NCBI GenBank assembly: GCA_029339505.1
Contig: JAQISU010000210.1
Coordinates: 16,569,501 to 16,633,500, forward strand
Length of the DNA stretch: 64,000 bases
Origin: Unio delphinus
Lineage: Eukaryota; Mollusca; Bivalvia; Unionida; Unionidae
Reading direction: 5' to 3'
The translations under genes and the position numbers were made by a program. This document shows positions 55,301 to 64,000 of this stretch, one piece after another (the first letter of the stretch is position 1; each line of letters starts with the position of its first letter). Under the pieces are notes generated by a model that saw only the letters and a list, made by a program, of their open reading frames with translations, was not told where the DNA came from and did not search any database.

Positions 55301-55942
55301 GCTACACAAACAAAAATATCCGATGCTACAGGTTCCATTGTGTTACAGACCAGCTGACACCCGCAAGCAAAACATCGAGGTGGAAATACCCGGCGGAGGC
55401 AAACAAATACTTGTGCTAAATGATATTGTATACGTAGATATACAATTTGTTGAACGCGCATTGAACGCTAAATCCTCGCCGTGGACACTTGGTTATGTAA
55501 CGACGATACATTCCTCGCAGGGATTAACCATCGCGGATACAATTGTTTAGATAGTCGATAATCGTATTGAGTGGTCAAATTTAGTCTATCTTGCAGTGTC
55601 TAGAGTACGGCGAATAAATCAGCTTCGAAGAATTGTATTTGATGATGACACCATAATGGATGATATTAATGTCAGCATCATTAATAAAAAAAACTCTCCG
55701 GTTACAAACAACAAGACAAAAAAACACAACGAGAATTTGATATTGATGCTGAATTAATAATTACTCTAAAGCAACAACAGAATAATCACTGCGCGAGTTG
55801 CAATTGTATAATGCGTTGGCAGTATTGGGATAAAGATCCTCGCCAATTTACCGTAGACAGAAAAAATAACAGTCTCGGTCATGTCAGAAACAATGTGATG
55901 TTGACTTGTCTTGAGTGCAACAGACGCAATGGCGCTAGTTAA
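52394..55942 (+). pseudogene. POLB: DNA polymerase B-SF1 helicase-HNH, element B
   Basis: The frame starts at MEEFERLSAIKPF with a single copy of the 20-residue repeat. TAA at 52889-52891, one extra base near 54308, TAG at 55549-55551 and a 1-nt loss near 55720 break it. Otherwise it reads polymerase motif A (SVDMVACYPASF), B (KDLGRRIIGTFTQ), C (VAVDSFYI), helicase motifs GCGGSGKTT, IIWDEI, CGDHGQPP, TIHSSQG and AVSRVR, then an HNH end with CASCNC and TCLECNRR. The A8 run at 55686-55693 is in frame here, so the three domains form one polypeptide. About 1180 residues. Confidence 0.9.
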
Positions 55943-56875
55943 GACCATGCGGAGGCAATTGAGTATCGTCAGGAATAACTTGTAATTGTTCGCGTGTAAA
56001 ACCCCGCTGAGGGGCAGTTGAATCCAATTTATAGATTGGAGGTCTACCAGTTGATCGTGTTATAGTAGATATGCTATGCGTAGTGACACTCCAAATAGGA
56101 TCAGTAGCCCATTTTTTACCACCTTCGAGTTCTCCTGGTTCATATAAATATTTTACGGTGACATTGCCAAGAATTGGCTGAGAAACGCTATCCCGCTGTG
56201 GTTGTGGTATATACTTTTTTTTAATTGCGTTGTTAGGTTTCATATTGATTGCTCTGGTAATCTCGTTTTTTAGCGCTGCAACTACCCCTGGTAACCTTTT
56301 GACCCATTCACGGGATCACTTTTCTTGGATGAATTCTTTTGCGTATTGATATCCAAATAACCACTCAGCAAGAGTCCGATTAAATCGTTCTACAATTGCC
56401 TGATCGCGATGTAGTGCAGTATGCCCCGTCTGATGGTGACATTATGATCTTTCATCGCAGATAAAACAGCGCCTTGAAATTCCTTGCCAGGATCAACTTG
56501 TAACAGATTTGGCCAGCGTAGTGGGCCTCGTCGATAAATCTTTTCAAATGCAGAAGCAATTTCAGATGATGATTTTGTTTTTAGCGGTTCTGCTTGTTTG
56601 TAGCGACTCGCAACGTCAACTACGGTTAGCGCGTATTTGTAACCGTTGTCATGTGGTAAAAACAATAAATCAGCTTGATGAACTTCATTAGGTCCGGTAA
56701 CATCAAAATACGAGAAATTGATTTGTTTAGGACGCGGTAGATAAATTTGCCATATAGCCTGTTTGGATAACCAATTAGCCGCAGTGGCCTTTTCCACTTT
56801 TGCGGCGTTAGCGAGTTTATTGATTGCAGCGTTACCCATCCAGTATCCCCTCGGAGAATAATAAATAGATTCCAT
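55935..56875 (-). pseudogene. INT: DDE integrase, element B
   Basis: Starts MESIYYSPRGYWMGN and matches the A integrase over its length. Open pieces 56875-56390 and 56243-55935. Frame loss near 56420 just before the catalytic Glu region and a TGA near 56316. VHQADLLF and QVDPGKEF supply the first two catalytic Asp residues. Its end overlaps the convergent polymerase-helicase-HNH stop by 8 bp, as in A. Confidence 0.9.
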
Positions 56876-56879
56876 ATTA

Positions 56880-57250
56880 TTAATTACCAGCGCCCATCTT
56901 CAATTTGCCTTTCATAGGTGATTTTACAAACCATGAAGCCAATTTTTCTTTGAAAGATTTATCAGGAATAGCATTTAACGCATGAATTAATTTCACATCT
57001 GCGAGATGCCTGTTTTGCAGATTGCTGCTTTTATATGCAACATTATGAGCATGACACGCCTTATCAATAGCGTTTATCGGATACTCGCCGGGTCGGGGTT
57101 GATTTTGATCATCAAGTCTGATATCTGATCGTGTTCAGGGGCCACAGTAGCTATATCCTGGAAGGTGCTTTTCTCCGAGGTACTTTGCCCATGGGGTTCC
57201 AGGGAGCTTTGCCAATTTGGCTGCGATATCACCTCCTCGTTTTTTTTTTA
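56880..57250 (-). pseudogene. Phospholipase A2-like domain, element B
   Basis: Starts after an A10 run at 57240-57249. The calcium loop is broken by TGA (SYCGP then stop), and the catalytic Asp of HD is replaced by Asn (AHNVAY). The basic C-terminal tail ending MKGKLKMGAGN is complete. This copy preserves the sequence across the position where B itself is inserted in the outer copy. Confidence 0.82.
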
Positions 57251-57401
57251 AAAAATCCGGATTTCATAGAAACAAATCTAAACTTTTTTATACCACATGT
57301 TGCACATCTACCAGTTAGTGCAGATCTGTTATTTTAGTTATTATCGTCGTCACATCATTTGTGCTAGTACGCGTTTTACACTTCACACAATATAGATCCA
57401 T
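57250..57401 (-). pseudogene. Zinc-ribbon protein, element B
   Basis: MDLYCVKCKTRT start, then a 1-nt loss near 57340 that shifts the frame. The second knuckle CATC and KKFRFVS follow in the original frame. Divergent from the ATPase gene at 57418. Confidence 0.75.
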
Positions 57402-57417
57402 AATTTATGTATAGAGA

Positions 57418-58078
57418 TATGAATATAATTGATTTTTTCAGCGACTAAAACAAGAGAACCAGTTAAGCATCATACAGCACAACCAAACTCTATCCGCGCA
57501 ATTATAATCGGGCCATCTGGATCCGGCAAGACGCAATTGTTGCTCAATTTAATAGTGAGATGGATGAAGTGGAATGAGTTGTATTTAGTTGCTCCTAGCG
57601 TAGATGATCAACGATGCTTTGAAGTGTTAAATGATGCTAACGAGAGAGCAATGGAAATCAACGGCAAGGGCATTATTGAATTTATAACCGATATTGACGA
57701 GGCGCCATCCGTGGATGACCTTGATGGGAGCATTAACAATTTAGTTGTATACGACGATGTGATGTTAGACAATCAAAAAACCCAGCTAGAATATTTTCCA
57801 GAGGCAGGCATAAAAACACTGACGTGATATATGTCACTCAACGCTACACTCAGATTCCAAAAGTGATCAGAGATAACTGTAATATTCTTGCTGTGTTTAA
57901 CGGCGTTGATACACATACGCTACGAAATATTTGGCAGACATGGTGTTCCGATATGAACTTCAATCAATTAAAAAATTTCTTTAGTAAAGCTCAGTCAACC
58001 CCGCATGGATTTATAACAATAAATTTACATGATCCTTGGACACGATATCGTATCGGACTCGATCAAATATTTGGTTAA
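57418..58078 (+). pseudogene. ATP: Packaging ATPase, element B
   Basis: An extra T near 57438 shifts the first codons. 57429-57827 holds GPSGSGKTQLLLN and LVVYDDVML, and a frame change near 57780 leads to 57824-58078 with VIYVTQRYTQIPKV. Ends in the TIR with LDQIFG and a stop, like element A. Confidence 0.9.
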
Positions 58079-58303
58079 CCCATAGCAGCAGAGGGGGGCG
58101 ATGATATCACGACGAGACCGTATTTTGACTAAACGATGAAAACGGCCTTTGAGTATAATTTGCGAAAAACTTATGTTTCGAGCAAATAATCATTTTTTTT
58201 TGGGGTTGAAAAAGAAGGATTCGAATTAATTCTCTCGAGATGTTTGTTAGATTTAGAGCAAACGATGTCTCGGACAAATGTCTGATTCACCCCCTCTGCT
58301 GCT
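58061..58303 (-). repeat. Right TIR of element B
   Basis: Inverted match to 25743-25983. The cap 58084-58303 (220 bp) is bracketed by AGCAGCAGAGGGGGG and CCCCCTCTGCTGCT, with outer bases next to the TGATTA duplication. Confidence 0.9.
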
Positions 58304-58309
58304 TGATTA
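58304..58309 (+). repeat. Right target-site duplication of element B
   Basis: TGATTA, paired with TGGTTA at 25738-25743. Confidence 0.6.
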
Positions 58310-58357
58310 ACAAAATCGGCGATGAAAGGTAAATTGATGTTAGGTGCTGGTAATTAA
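58310..58357 (+). pseudogene. PLA2-like gene, outer copy, last codons
   Basis: Basic C-terminal tail ending MKGKLMLGAGN and a stop, the continuation of 25459-25737 across element B. Confidence 0.85.
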
Positions 58358-58364
58358 TAACAAC

Positions 58365-59309
58365 ATGGAATCTATTTATTATTCTTCAAAAGGATACTGG
58401 AGGGGTAAAGCAGCAATTATTAAACTCGCTAGCGCCGCAAAAGTGAAAAATACCACTGTAGCGGATTGGTTATCCAAACAGGCGATATGGCAAATTTATC
58501 TACCGCCGCCTAAACAAATTAGCTTCTCGCATTTTAATTTGACCGTTCTTAATGAAGTTCATCAGGCTGATATATTATTTATGCCGCATGATGGTTTCTA
58601 CAAGTATGCGCTAACCGTAGTTGATGTTGCGAGTCGATACAAACAAGCATAGCCGCTAAAAACAAAATCATCAACTGAAGTGGCTTCTGCATTTGAAAGG
58701 ATTTATCGTAGGGGTCCTCCGCATTGGCCAAATATATTACAAGTTGATAGTGGCAAGGAATGTCAGGGTGCAGTGTTATCAACAATGACGCACCATAACA
58801 TCACCATCAGACGAGGTAATACTGCGCTACATCGCGATCAGGCAATTGTAGAACGATTTAATTGGACACTTGCTGAACGGTTATTTGAAGATCAATACGC
58901 GAAGGAATTTATTCAGAATAAACGATCCCGTGAATGGGTTAAGAGGTTACCTGGCGTGATTACTGCGCTGTATAATGAGATTACTCGAACCATCAACATG
59001 AAACTTAACAACGCAATTAAAAAAAAGTGTATACCTGAAAAGCCTGCTAAAAGATTTTTCAAAACAATCAATACTCGGCAAGGTCACTGTTAGATATTTA
59101 TTTGAACCAGGAGAGCTCGAAGGTGGTAAAAAAGGGTTACTGATCCTATTTGGAGTGTCCCCGTGCATAACATATCTAGTATAACACGATCCACGGGTAG
59201 ACATGCAGTCTATAGATTGGTTTCAACCGCTCCTCAGGGAGGATTTACTAGTGAACAACTACAAGTCATACCCGAGGATACTCAATTACCGCCGCGTGGT
59301 CTTAACTAG
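58365..59309 (+). pseudogene. INT: DDE integrase, outer copy
   Basis: Starts MESIYYSSKGYWRG. TAG at 58650-58652, frame losses after about 59050. VHQADILF, QVDSGKEC and IVERFNW hold the three catalytic positions. The tail up to the stop at 59307-59309 is recognisable in shifted frames. Confidence 0.9.
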
Positions 59310-59528
59310 CACCTCTTCGTCTGGTGCATTCAAGACAAGTCAGCATCACATTATCTCTGGTATGACCAATACTACTATATTTTCTGTCTACGGTAAATTA
59401 TCGAGAGTCTTTATCCGACCAAAACTAACTCATTATACAATTGCAACTCGCGCAGTGATTATTTTGTTGTTGTTTCAGTGCAATTATTAATGCAGCATCA
59501 ATGTCAAATACTCTGTTATTTTTTTTAT
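59302..59528 (-). pseudogene. HNH domain, outer copy (cut by a MITE)
   Basis: The minus strand reads the same HNH end as elements A and B (LTCLE, then CTRRRGAS at the stop, with an Asn-to-Thr change in the CN position). Its upstream part is separated from the helicase end by the hAT-type MITE at 59537-60006. Confidence 0.7.
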
Positions 59529-59536
59529 CCTATTGT

Positions 59537-60006
59537 TAGGGTATAACCGACTTTTGATCCGGAAATCGGATTCCACCGGATAGTATTAAGTTCCGATTAA
59601 TCGGAGTCGGACAAGGCAGGAACGACCGATTCGGATAATAAAAATAATAAAGTTGAATTTCTATAGCACCGTGTCTAACACTGCGTGTCATTCGATAGTG
59701 CGTTAATAAAGTTAAATAAGAAGTCAGCAAAGTCCAATATGGTCAACACAACTACGCTGTGAGACAATCTATTTGAACTGGCGGGTAAAAACCGGAAATG
59801 AAGTCGGATATGGTAAAGTACTAAGTAACATGCTAGACACGGCAAAACCAGATACCAGAAACCCGGAAACGGAAGATGAAATTTTTTAGAAAAAAATACG
59901 GATTTAGCATTTCCGATTAATTGAATCGTATCCGGAATCGGAAAAATTTCATGCCCAAAATCCGAAATCGGAAATCGGTAGAAAAAGGCTAATCGGTTAT
60001 GCCCTA
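59537..60006. mobile_element. hAT-type MITE, 470 bp
   Basis: Terminal inverted repeats TAGGGTATAACCG and CGGTTATGCCCTA, flanked by 8-bp direct repeats CCTATTGT (59529-59536) and CCTGTTGT (60007-60014), one mismatch. The uninterrupted sequence in element A (34222-34240) confirms insertion. No transposase, so non-autonomous. 8-bp duplications and TAGGG ends are hAT features. Confidence 0.85.
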
Positions 60007-60014
60007 CCTGTTGT

Positions 60015-60086
60015 TTATAACCAGAGAGTTTTTTTTCTGATTATATCATCGCTGACAATATCACTTATTGTAGAGTCACTATTATC
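60015..60086 (-). pseudogene. POLB: Polymerase-helicase 3' end, outer copy
   Basis: The minus strand matches the last 24 codons of the A gene, ending IIRKKTLWL and stop, with the same A8 run (60029-60036). The gene is cut at 60087 by a repeat shared with 63531. Confidence 0.8.
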
Positions 60087-60561
60087 TTAAGGTGGCGCTC
60101 TACAGTTTCGTACTTTGCATAGGGTTAGAATTTTAAAGAAAAATAATTTTTTGGGATTTCTTCACTGGTTATACTGGCAATATAATAAAGACTTTCTTTA
60201 TATATCTTAGGTGTTGGGATAAGAACTTTCAATTCCCTTTATTTTGATGTATGATTGAAGGGTGTACTTTAGGTTCTAGAGTATACAGCTTGGGCTAATA
60301 TAAGATGTGCTAATGTAAACAAACTGCTAGCTCCGCATGGTCATTTTCACTCCCTGGACTTCAGAGGTAAATTGTAGAAAAATGGTACGATAACTTTTTT
60401 TTACTTTTCTGATATTTTGTAATTTGTTCATTGCACTTTCAGAAGCTGCTATTGCCTACTTCAGCAAAATTCGTTTTCCCTAGTTTAATATCTGCTAAAG
60501 TTAGTGTACTTTTGATTAATTCTGGCTAATTTTTCAAGCACATGGGAGCATCCATTTTGTT
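60087..60561 (+). repeat. Long direct repeat, copy 1
   Basis: Begins TTAAGGTGGCGCTCTACAG and matches 63531-64000 almost base for base over 470 bp. No protein. It interrupts the outer virus. Could be an LTR-like end or one of two independent insertions of a family that targets TTAA. Confidence 0.88.
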
Positions 60562-61255
60562 ATACCATGCGCTTAGATCATTTACAATTTCCACAAGTGC
60601 ATTATCCAAAGAAATATCAGCCACATTGCTTCAAAGTAGCATTGAGATATGCCAACATTATCTCCATTGTGCATGTAACAAATGCAAACAACTTCACCTC
60701 ACATACGTCACTATCTGAAAAGTACATATTAACTGGTGAGCATTCGGGTGTATACCCATGGAGTTATATTTATTGCTGTTTGTATTAATATTGGCTCATT
60801 TAGTTTAAATTCACTGCAGTTTAGAACTTAAATGTCTTTACATTCCAAATTCAGCTTTAATTAAGCGGCCGCAGGTGGGCTTGAGAAGAGTTATGTCCCT
60901 TGCTATTGTACACAATACGACATAGACTAGTGGCGATTAGAAACCTCTGTGTGTCATTGTTTTTAAAAATGTTTCATTAATTTGACTTTTCTCAAGGAAG
61001 ATGCTATCAGTTCTTCATTGAACTGGTAATAATTTGGATATTTTTCCCTGTTTTTTCATTGTCAAATTAAACTATTAACAAAATTTATTTTCTTGGTATT
61101 AAATAATTTTGTATTGACATATAAAAAAAATTCTATAGTATCAGATGGTCATGGTTTATTAGGCTAAGTCAGAAATATTTCAAACTAAATTAACAGTTCA
61201 AGATATAATGACATATTAAAGAGCTTCAACTCAACATACACAGGTCTGCAGCAAG
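60562..61255. other. Sequence between direct repeats, nothing recognised
   Basis: No protein or RNA gene that I can support. A NotI-like GCGGCCGC is absent elsewhere nearby but has no evident meaning. Confidence 0.45.
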
Positions 61256-61458
61256 TGTCACATTTGGACAGGCTCACATGAACAACATGGTTATGGAATA
61301 ATTTATGTAACCTTTCGTGGGAAAAGAAAGATTGCTTTGGCTCACCGACTAAGGTTCTATGTTGAAACTCTGGTAAATTCACTACCATATCAGTGTGACG
61401 TATCACATAGATGCCATACAAAAACATGATCATTTATTACTTGAACCAAAAAAGAGAA
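61256..61458 (+). pseudogene. Zinc-binding-loop homing-endonuclease-type domain, relic
   Basis: Plus-strand frame from 61256: CHIWTGS, then HGYGIIYVTFRGKR, ALAHRLRFYVETLVNSLPYQ and CDVSHRCHTKT, then a stop and a frame change into HLLLEPKK. This is the His-Me finger (HNH-like) domain with a zinc loop known from the I-PpoI-type/zinc-binding-loop family that is scattered in invertebrate genomes. Broken and truncated. Confidence 0.68.
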
Positions 61459-63530
61459 AATTTGGCTAGAAAAATCATGTAAAGCCTATGGTATATGCCA
61501 AGTCAATATGGGCTAGGGGGAGTGGTGTATACTGTGATAGTCAGGTACATTTAATAATTGTTACATGCATTCATTTAAAGGATTTAAAGTGTATGGATGT
61601 TCATTGGGTACAAAATTGTTTATTGAATTAACAAACATTGAATTTTGTACAAGTTTTCTGTTGCTTTTTGTTTGCATTTGATGTAGCATATGTACTTGTA
61701 CTGAAGACTTGATTTCCTCTCCCTGTCTTTTACTGTTCTCTGATCTCATTCTGCTATGAGCTGAAATACTGGATCAGACTGAGTAGAACAATTCCATGAG
61801 ACTTGGTCAGTGGGAGTGTAAAGTTTCCTGTACCATACTCAGAGCTATGAGGGAATGAATGACATAATGCATCAAAATGTCTGCTCCATACTGATATTTT
61901 AGGTGCATAGGTAAAAATGATATTGTGCAAGCTCTCGCACTTATTTGTGTTTAGAAAGTGTGAAATTTTACTGAGCTTGACATCTAAGACAAAATTTCTT
62001 AGTAAATATTCAAGCTTTTTAATATAAGAAAGATTTAAATGCTTCCCATATGGCAGAAATTTTGAGTAATAGGATGCTAAATGGGCAAGTCAGTCACTCC
62101 AACTTTGGCCTTGTAGCAAGAAAGTGCCAACATCGCATTTAAATTTCCGGTGCCTGGGCCTCACTTTCTATGTCCTTGGCACTTTTCTGGACAGGCAGCC
62201 TGTTCTGCTTCCTGCAGATTTCAGTTTGTACATTTAACTGTTAAATAGGCACACAGTCCTTGAGTTTTGCTTGTATACATCGATGGATTATATCGCTTGC
62301 AATTTCCAGCTCAGTCATACATTATGCACAATATTCCCAATATCCTAGTTAGTTTTGGTATGTTCATAATTACATTTCCATTGATGTTGACAACACGCTG
62401 CAACATGTGACCCAACAATTAAGTTTTCTTCATTTCTTTCTTTCTCCAATTCAGGGCAAAGCTTGGGTGCACTTTATTTGGGCCACAGGAAGATAGTGAT
62501 TCTTCATATACATCAATTCTTGGACGCTTTCTTTGTGGAGATGTAGAACCAGATTGCAACCTGAATAGGTTGGTCACTCTTGGATACTCGTAATCCATAG
62601 TCCTATGGTTGACTGTGTTGTATGAACTCTTGTGGACAAATAGCTATTTTCTTAGCTCTTCCTTTAGCCATGTTTTCTTAGATAGTGGCTAATGTGGGTT
62701 GATGTAGTATTAGTGACATCATGGTTACCAGTTGTTCCTGGTTGTGATGTATCTTAGACAGTATGTAACATCATAATCAGGCTGGGGCTTGAAATTGTTG
62801 GGAAACACACCTACCCCCTTTTTGGCATACATGTCTGCATGTTTTGGTTTTATAATTAATTTTACCATATAAAGCAGTCAACATATTTGATTTTCATTGT
62901 AATCAATTATGTATGTAATCATCAATCACATTCCTGGTCCATGGAATGGTCTCATCAGGAGTTAATTCCCCTTGACTTTTCATTTCAATTCTTTGACATA
63001 CAAGCATTAGTGCAGATTCAAATTAGATTACTAGTGCCGGGGAAAAAAGTAATTATTTACAAACAAAATATATATTTATGTCTACTGTTATGAATTTATA
63101 GCATCAAGGACTTTTTTTCTTAATCCAATGCTGGACAAATTTTGCACTATTACCTCAAACTTTGTGGAATTTTTCTCACTTTTCTCACTTCATTTACATA
63201 TATCCATGACCCAAGTATAGTTTGCAACCTTAGAAATGATCTAAATACATTATTTGATGTTTGGATTGAAAAATAAAACAAATACTTCATATGCATTTAT
63301 TCTTGAATGTCTTTCTTTAATGTCAAAATAATAGCATTTCCCAGTGACGTTAAAATACAGTTTTGACGTCATGAAGCTACATTTAAGTTACTTCAGAGGG
63401 GTATAGTAAATTAACTATGTGTTTGTAATTTTGGAAGTAAATACCATGTATGATATATCAATGTGTTTGAAATTGACTGCAGAATATGACAAAATTTTCA
63501 ATAAGTTGAAAACACATCTTCAGTGGTTCT
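61459..63530. other. Sequence between direct repeats, nothing recognised
   Basis: AT-rich, no coding stretch I can name. It may be the rest of the transposon that carried the endonuclease relic, or host DNA. Confidence 0.45.
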
Positions 63531-64000
63531 TTAAGGTGGCACTCTACAGTTTCGTACTTTGCATAGGGTTAGAATTTTAAAGAAAAATAATTTTCTGGGA
63601 TTTCCTCACTGGTTATACTGGCAATATAATAAAGACTTTATATATCTTAGGTGTTGGGAGAAGAACTTTCAATTCCCTTCATTTTGATGTATGATTGATG
63701 GGTGTACTTTAGGTTCTAGAGTATACAGCTTGGGCTAATATAAGATGTGCTAATGTAAACAAACTGCTAGCTCCGCATGGTCATTTTCACTCCCTGGACT
63801 TCAGAGGTAAATTGTAGAAAAATGGTACGATAACTTTTTTTACTTTTCTGATATTTTGTAATTTGTTCATTGCACTTTCAGAAGCTGCTATTGCCTACTT
63901 CAGCAAAATTCGTTTTCCCTAGTTTAAAATCTGCTAAAGTTAGTGTACTTTTGATTAATTCTGGCTAATTTTTCAAGCACATGGGAGCATCCATTTTGTT
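63531..64000 (+). repeat. Long direct repeat, copy 2 (runs off the window)
   Basis: Begins TTAAGGTGGCACTCTACAG and matches 60087-60561 to the window end. Whether virus sequence resumes after it cannot be seen here. Confidence 0.88.

Larger units (their letters stand above)
25743..58303. mobile_element. Element B: Polinton-like virus inserted in outer PLA2 gene
   Basis: Bounded by matching caps (25743-25960 and 58084-58303), which extend inward to TIRs of about 241-243 bp. Element A (31614-48678) is inserted inside it. Without A it is about 15.5 kb. From its left end it carries penton-like, hydrophobic, fibre-like, protease, core-like and MCP C-terminal genes (minus strand). From 48679 it carries the MCP N-terminus, pVI-like, 336-aa, 92-aa, helical, HNH, zinc-finger, polymerase-helicase-HNH, integrase, PLA2, zinc-ribbon and ATPase genes. 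That is one complete genome in reverse orientation to A. Confidence 0.88.
24471..60089 (-). mobile_element. Outermost Polinton-like endogenous virus (interrupted, right end not in window)
   Basis: The left terminus is a cap beginning AGCAGCAGAGGGGG at 24471. Its own genes are an ATPase (24614-25252), a zinc ribbon (25270-25422), PLA2 split into 25459-25737 and 58310-58357, an integrase (58365-59309), an HNH end (59302-59528) and the last codons of the polymerase-helicase (60015-60086). Everything from 25743 to 58303 is a second virus inserted in the PLA2 gene. A hAT-type MITE sits at 59537-60006. The copy then stops at a host repeat. It is the most decayed of the three copies, as expected for the oldest layer. 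Confidence 0.82.

Noticed and set aside
24471..58303. Caps as independent 110-220 bp MITEs
   Set aside because: Each cap is always next to a viral gene end and the pairs match as TIRs of whole elements. No solo cap occurs in this window. The idea is kept only as an alternative in the cap finding.
25743..58303. One virus rearranged by inversions between caps
   Set aside because: All genes are present twice at about the same divergence, and the split MCP and PLA2 genes are explained by two clean insertions.

Overview
The window is eukaryotic DNA, most likely from a marine invertebrate and probably a mollusc. It is AT-rich and full of microsatellites and minisatellites. It carries short interspersed repeats built on an 'AACGCCATTTT' core and on a 'GGGCATCATGCC' core, a decayed LINE and a hAT-type MITE. 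The mollusc assignment is an inference from general familiarity with such repeats, not a proof.

Left flank (1-24470): host DNA. A split gene on the minus strand has eight recognisable exons between 7393 and 20988. Read 5'->3' they give Ig-like domains followed by three LDL-receptor class A domains, with phase-1 exon boundaries where I could check them. A LINE relic (about 1482-4314), a Tigger/CENP-B-type HTH relic (15083-15458) and several minisatellites fill the rest.

Centre (24471 to about 60089): three related Polinton/Maverick (adintovirus-like) endogenous DNA viruses nested inside one another. The outermost copy starts at 24471 and is interrupted in its phospholipase A2 gene by element B (25743-58303). 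Element B is interrupted in its major capsid gene by element A (31614-48678, 17.1 kb, complete between 253-bp terminal inverted repeats). Without A, element B is about 15.5 kb. Every terminal repeat starts with AGCAGCAGAGGGGG (or a 1-2 base variant) and carries the same motif inverted 110-220 bp further in.

Gene order of element A, left to right: packaging ATPase (-); zinc ribbon and PLA2 (+); DDE integrase (+); family B DNA polymerase joined to an SF1 helicase, with an HNH domain at its C-terminal end (-); zinc-finger protein (+); HNH homing-type endonuclease (+); small helical protein (+); 92-aa protein (-); 336-aa protein (+); pVI-like basic protein (+); major capsid protein (+); pX/core-like protein (+); adenovirus-type protease (+); fibre-like repeat protein (+); hydrophobic protein (+); penton-like protein (+). 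This is a full replication, integration, packaging and virion set. Most genes carry one to three stops or frameshifts, so these are fossils, although the capsid gene of A is open throughout. The polymerase-helicase-HNH arrangement, the PLA2 domain, the double-capped termini and the nesting are the most notable points.

Right flank (about 60090-64000): the outer copy breaks off inside the 3' end of its polymerase-helicase gene, at the first of two direct repeats of at least 470 bp (60087-60561 and 63531-64000). Between them lies a relic of a zinc-binding-loop homing-endonuclease-type domain. The rest of the outer virus may continue beyond the window.
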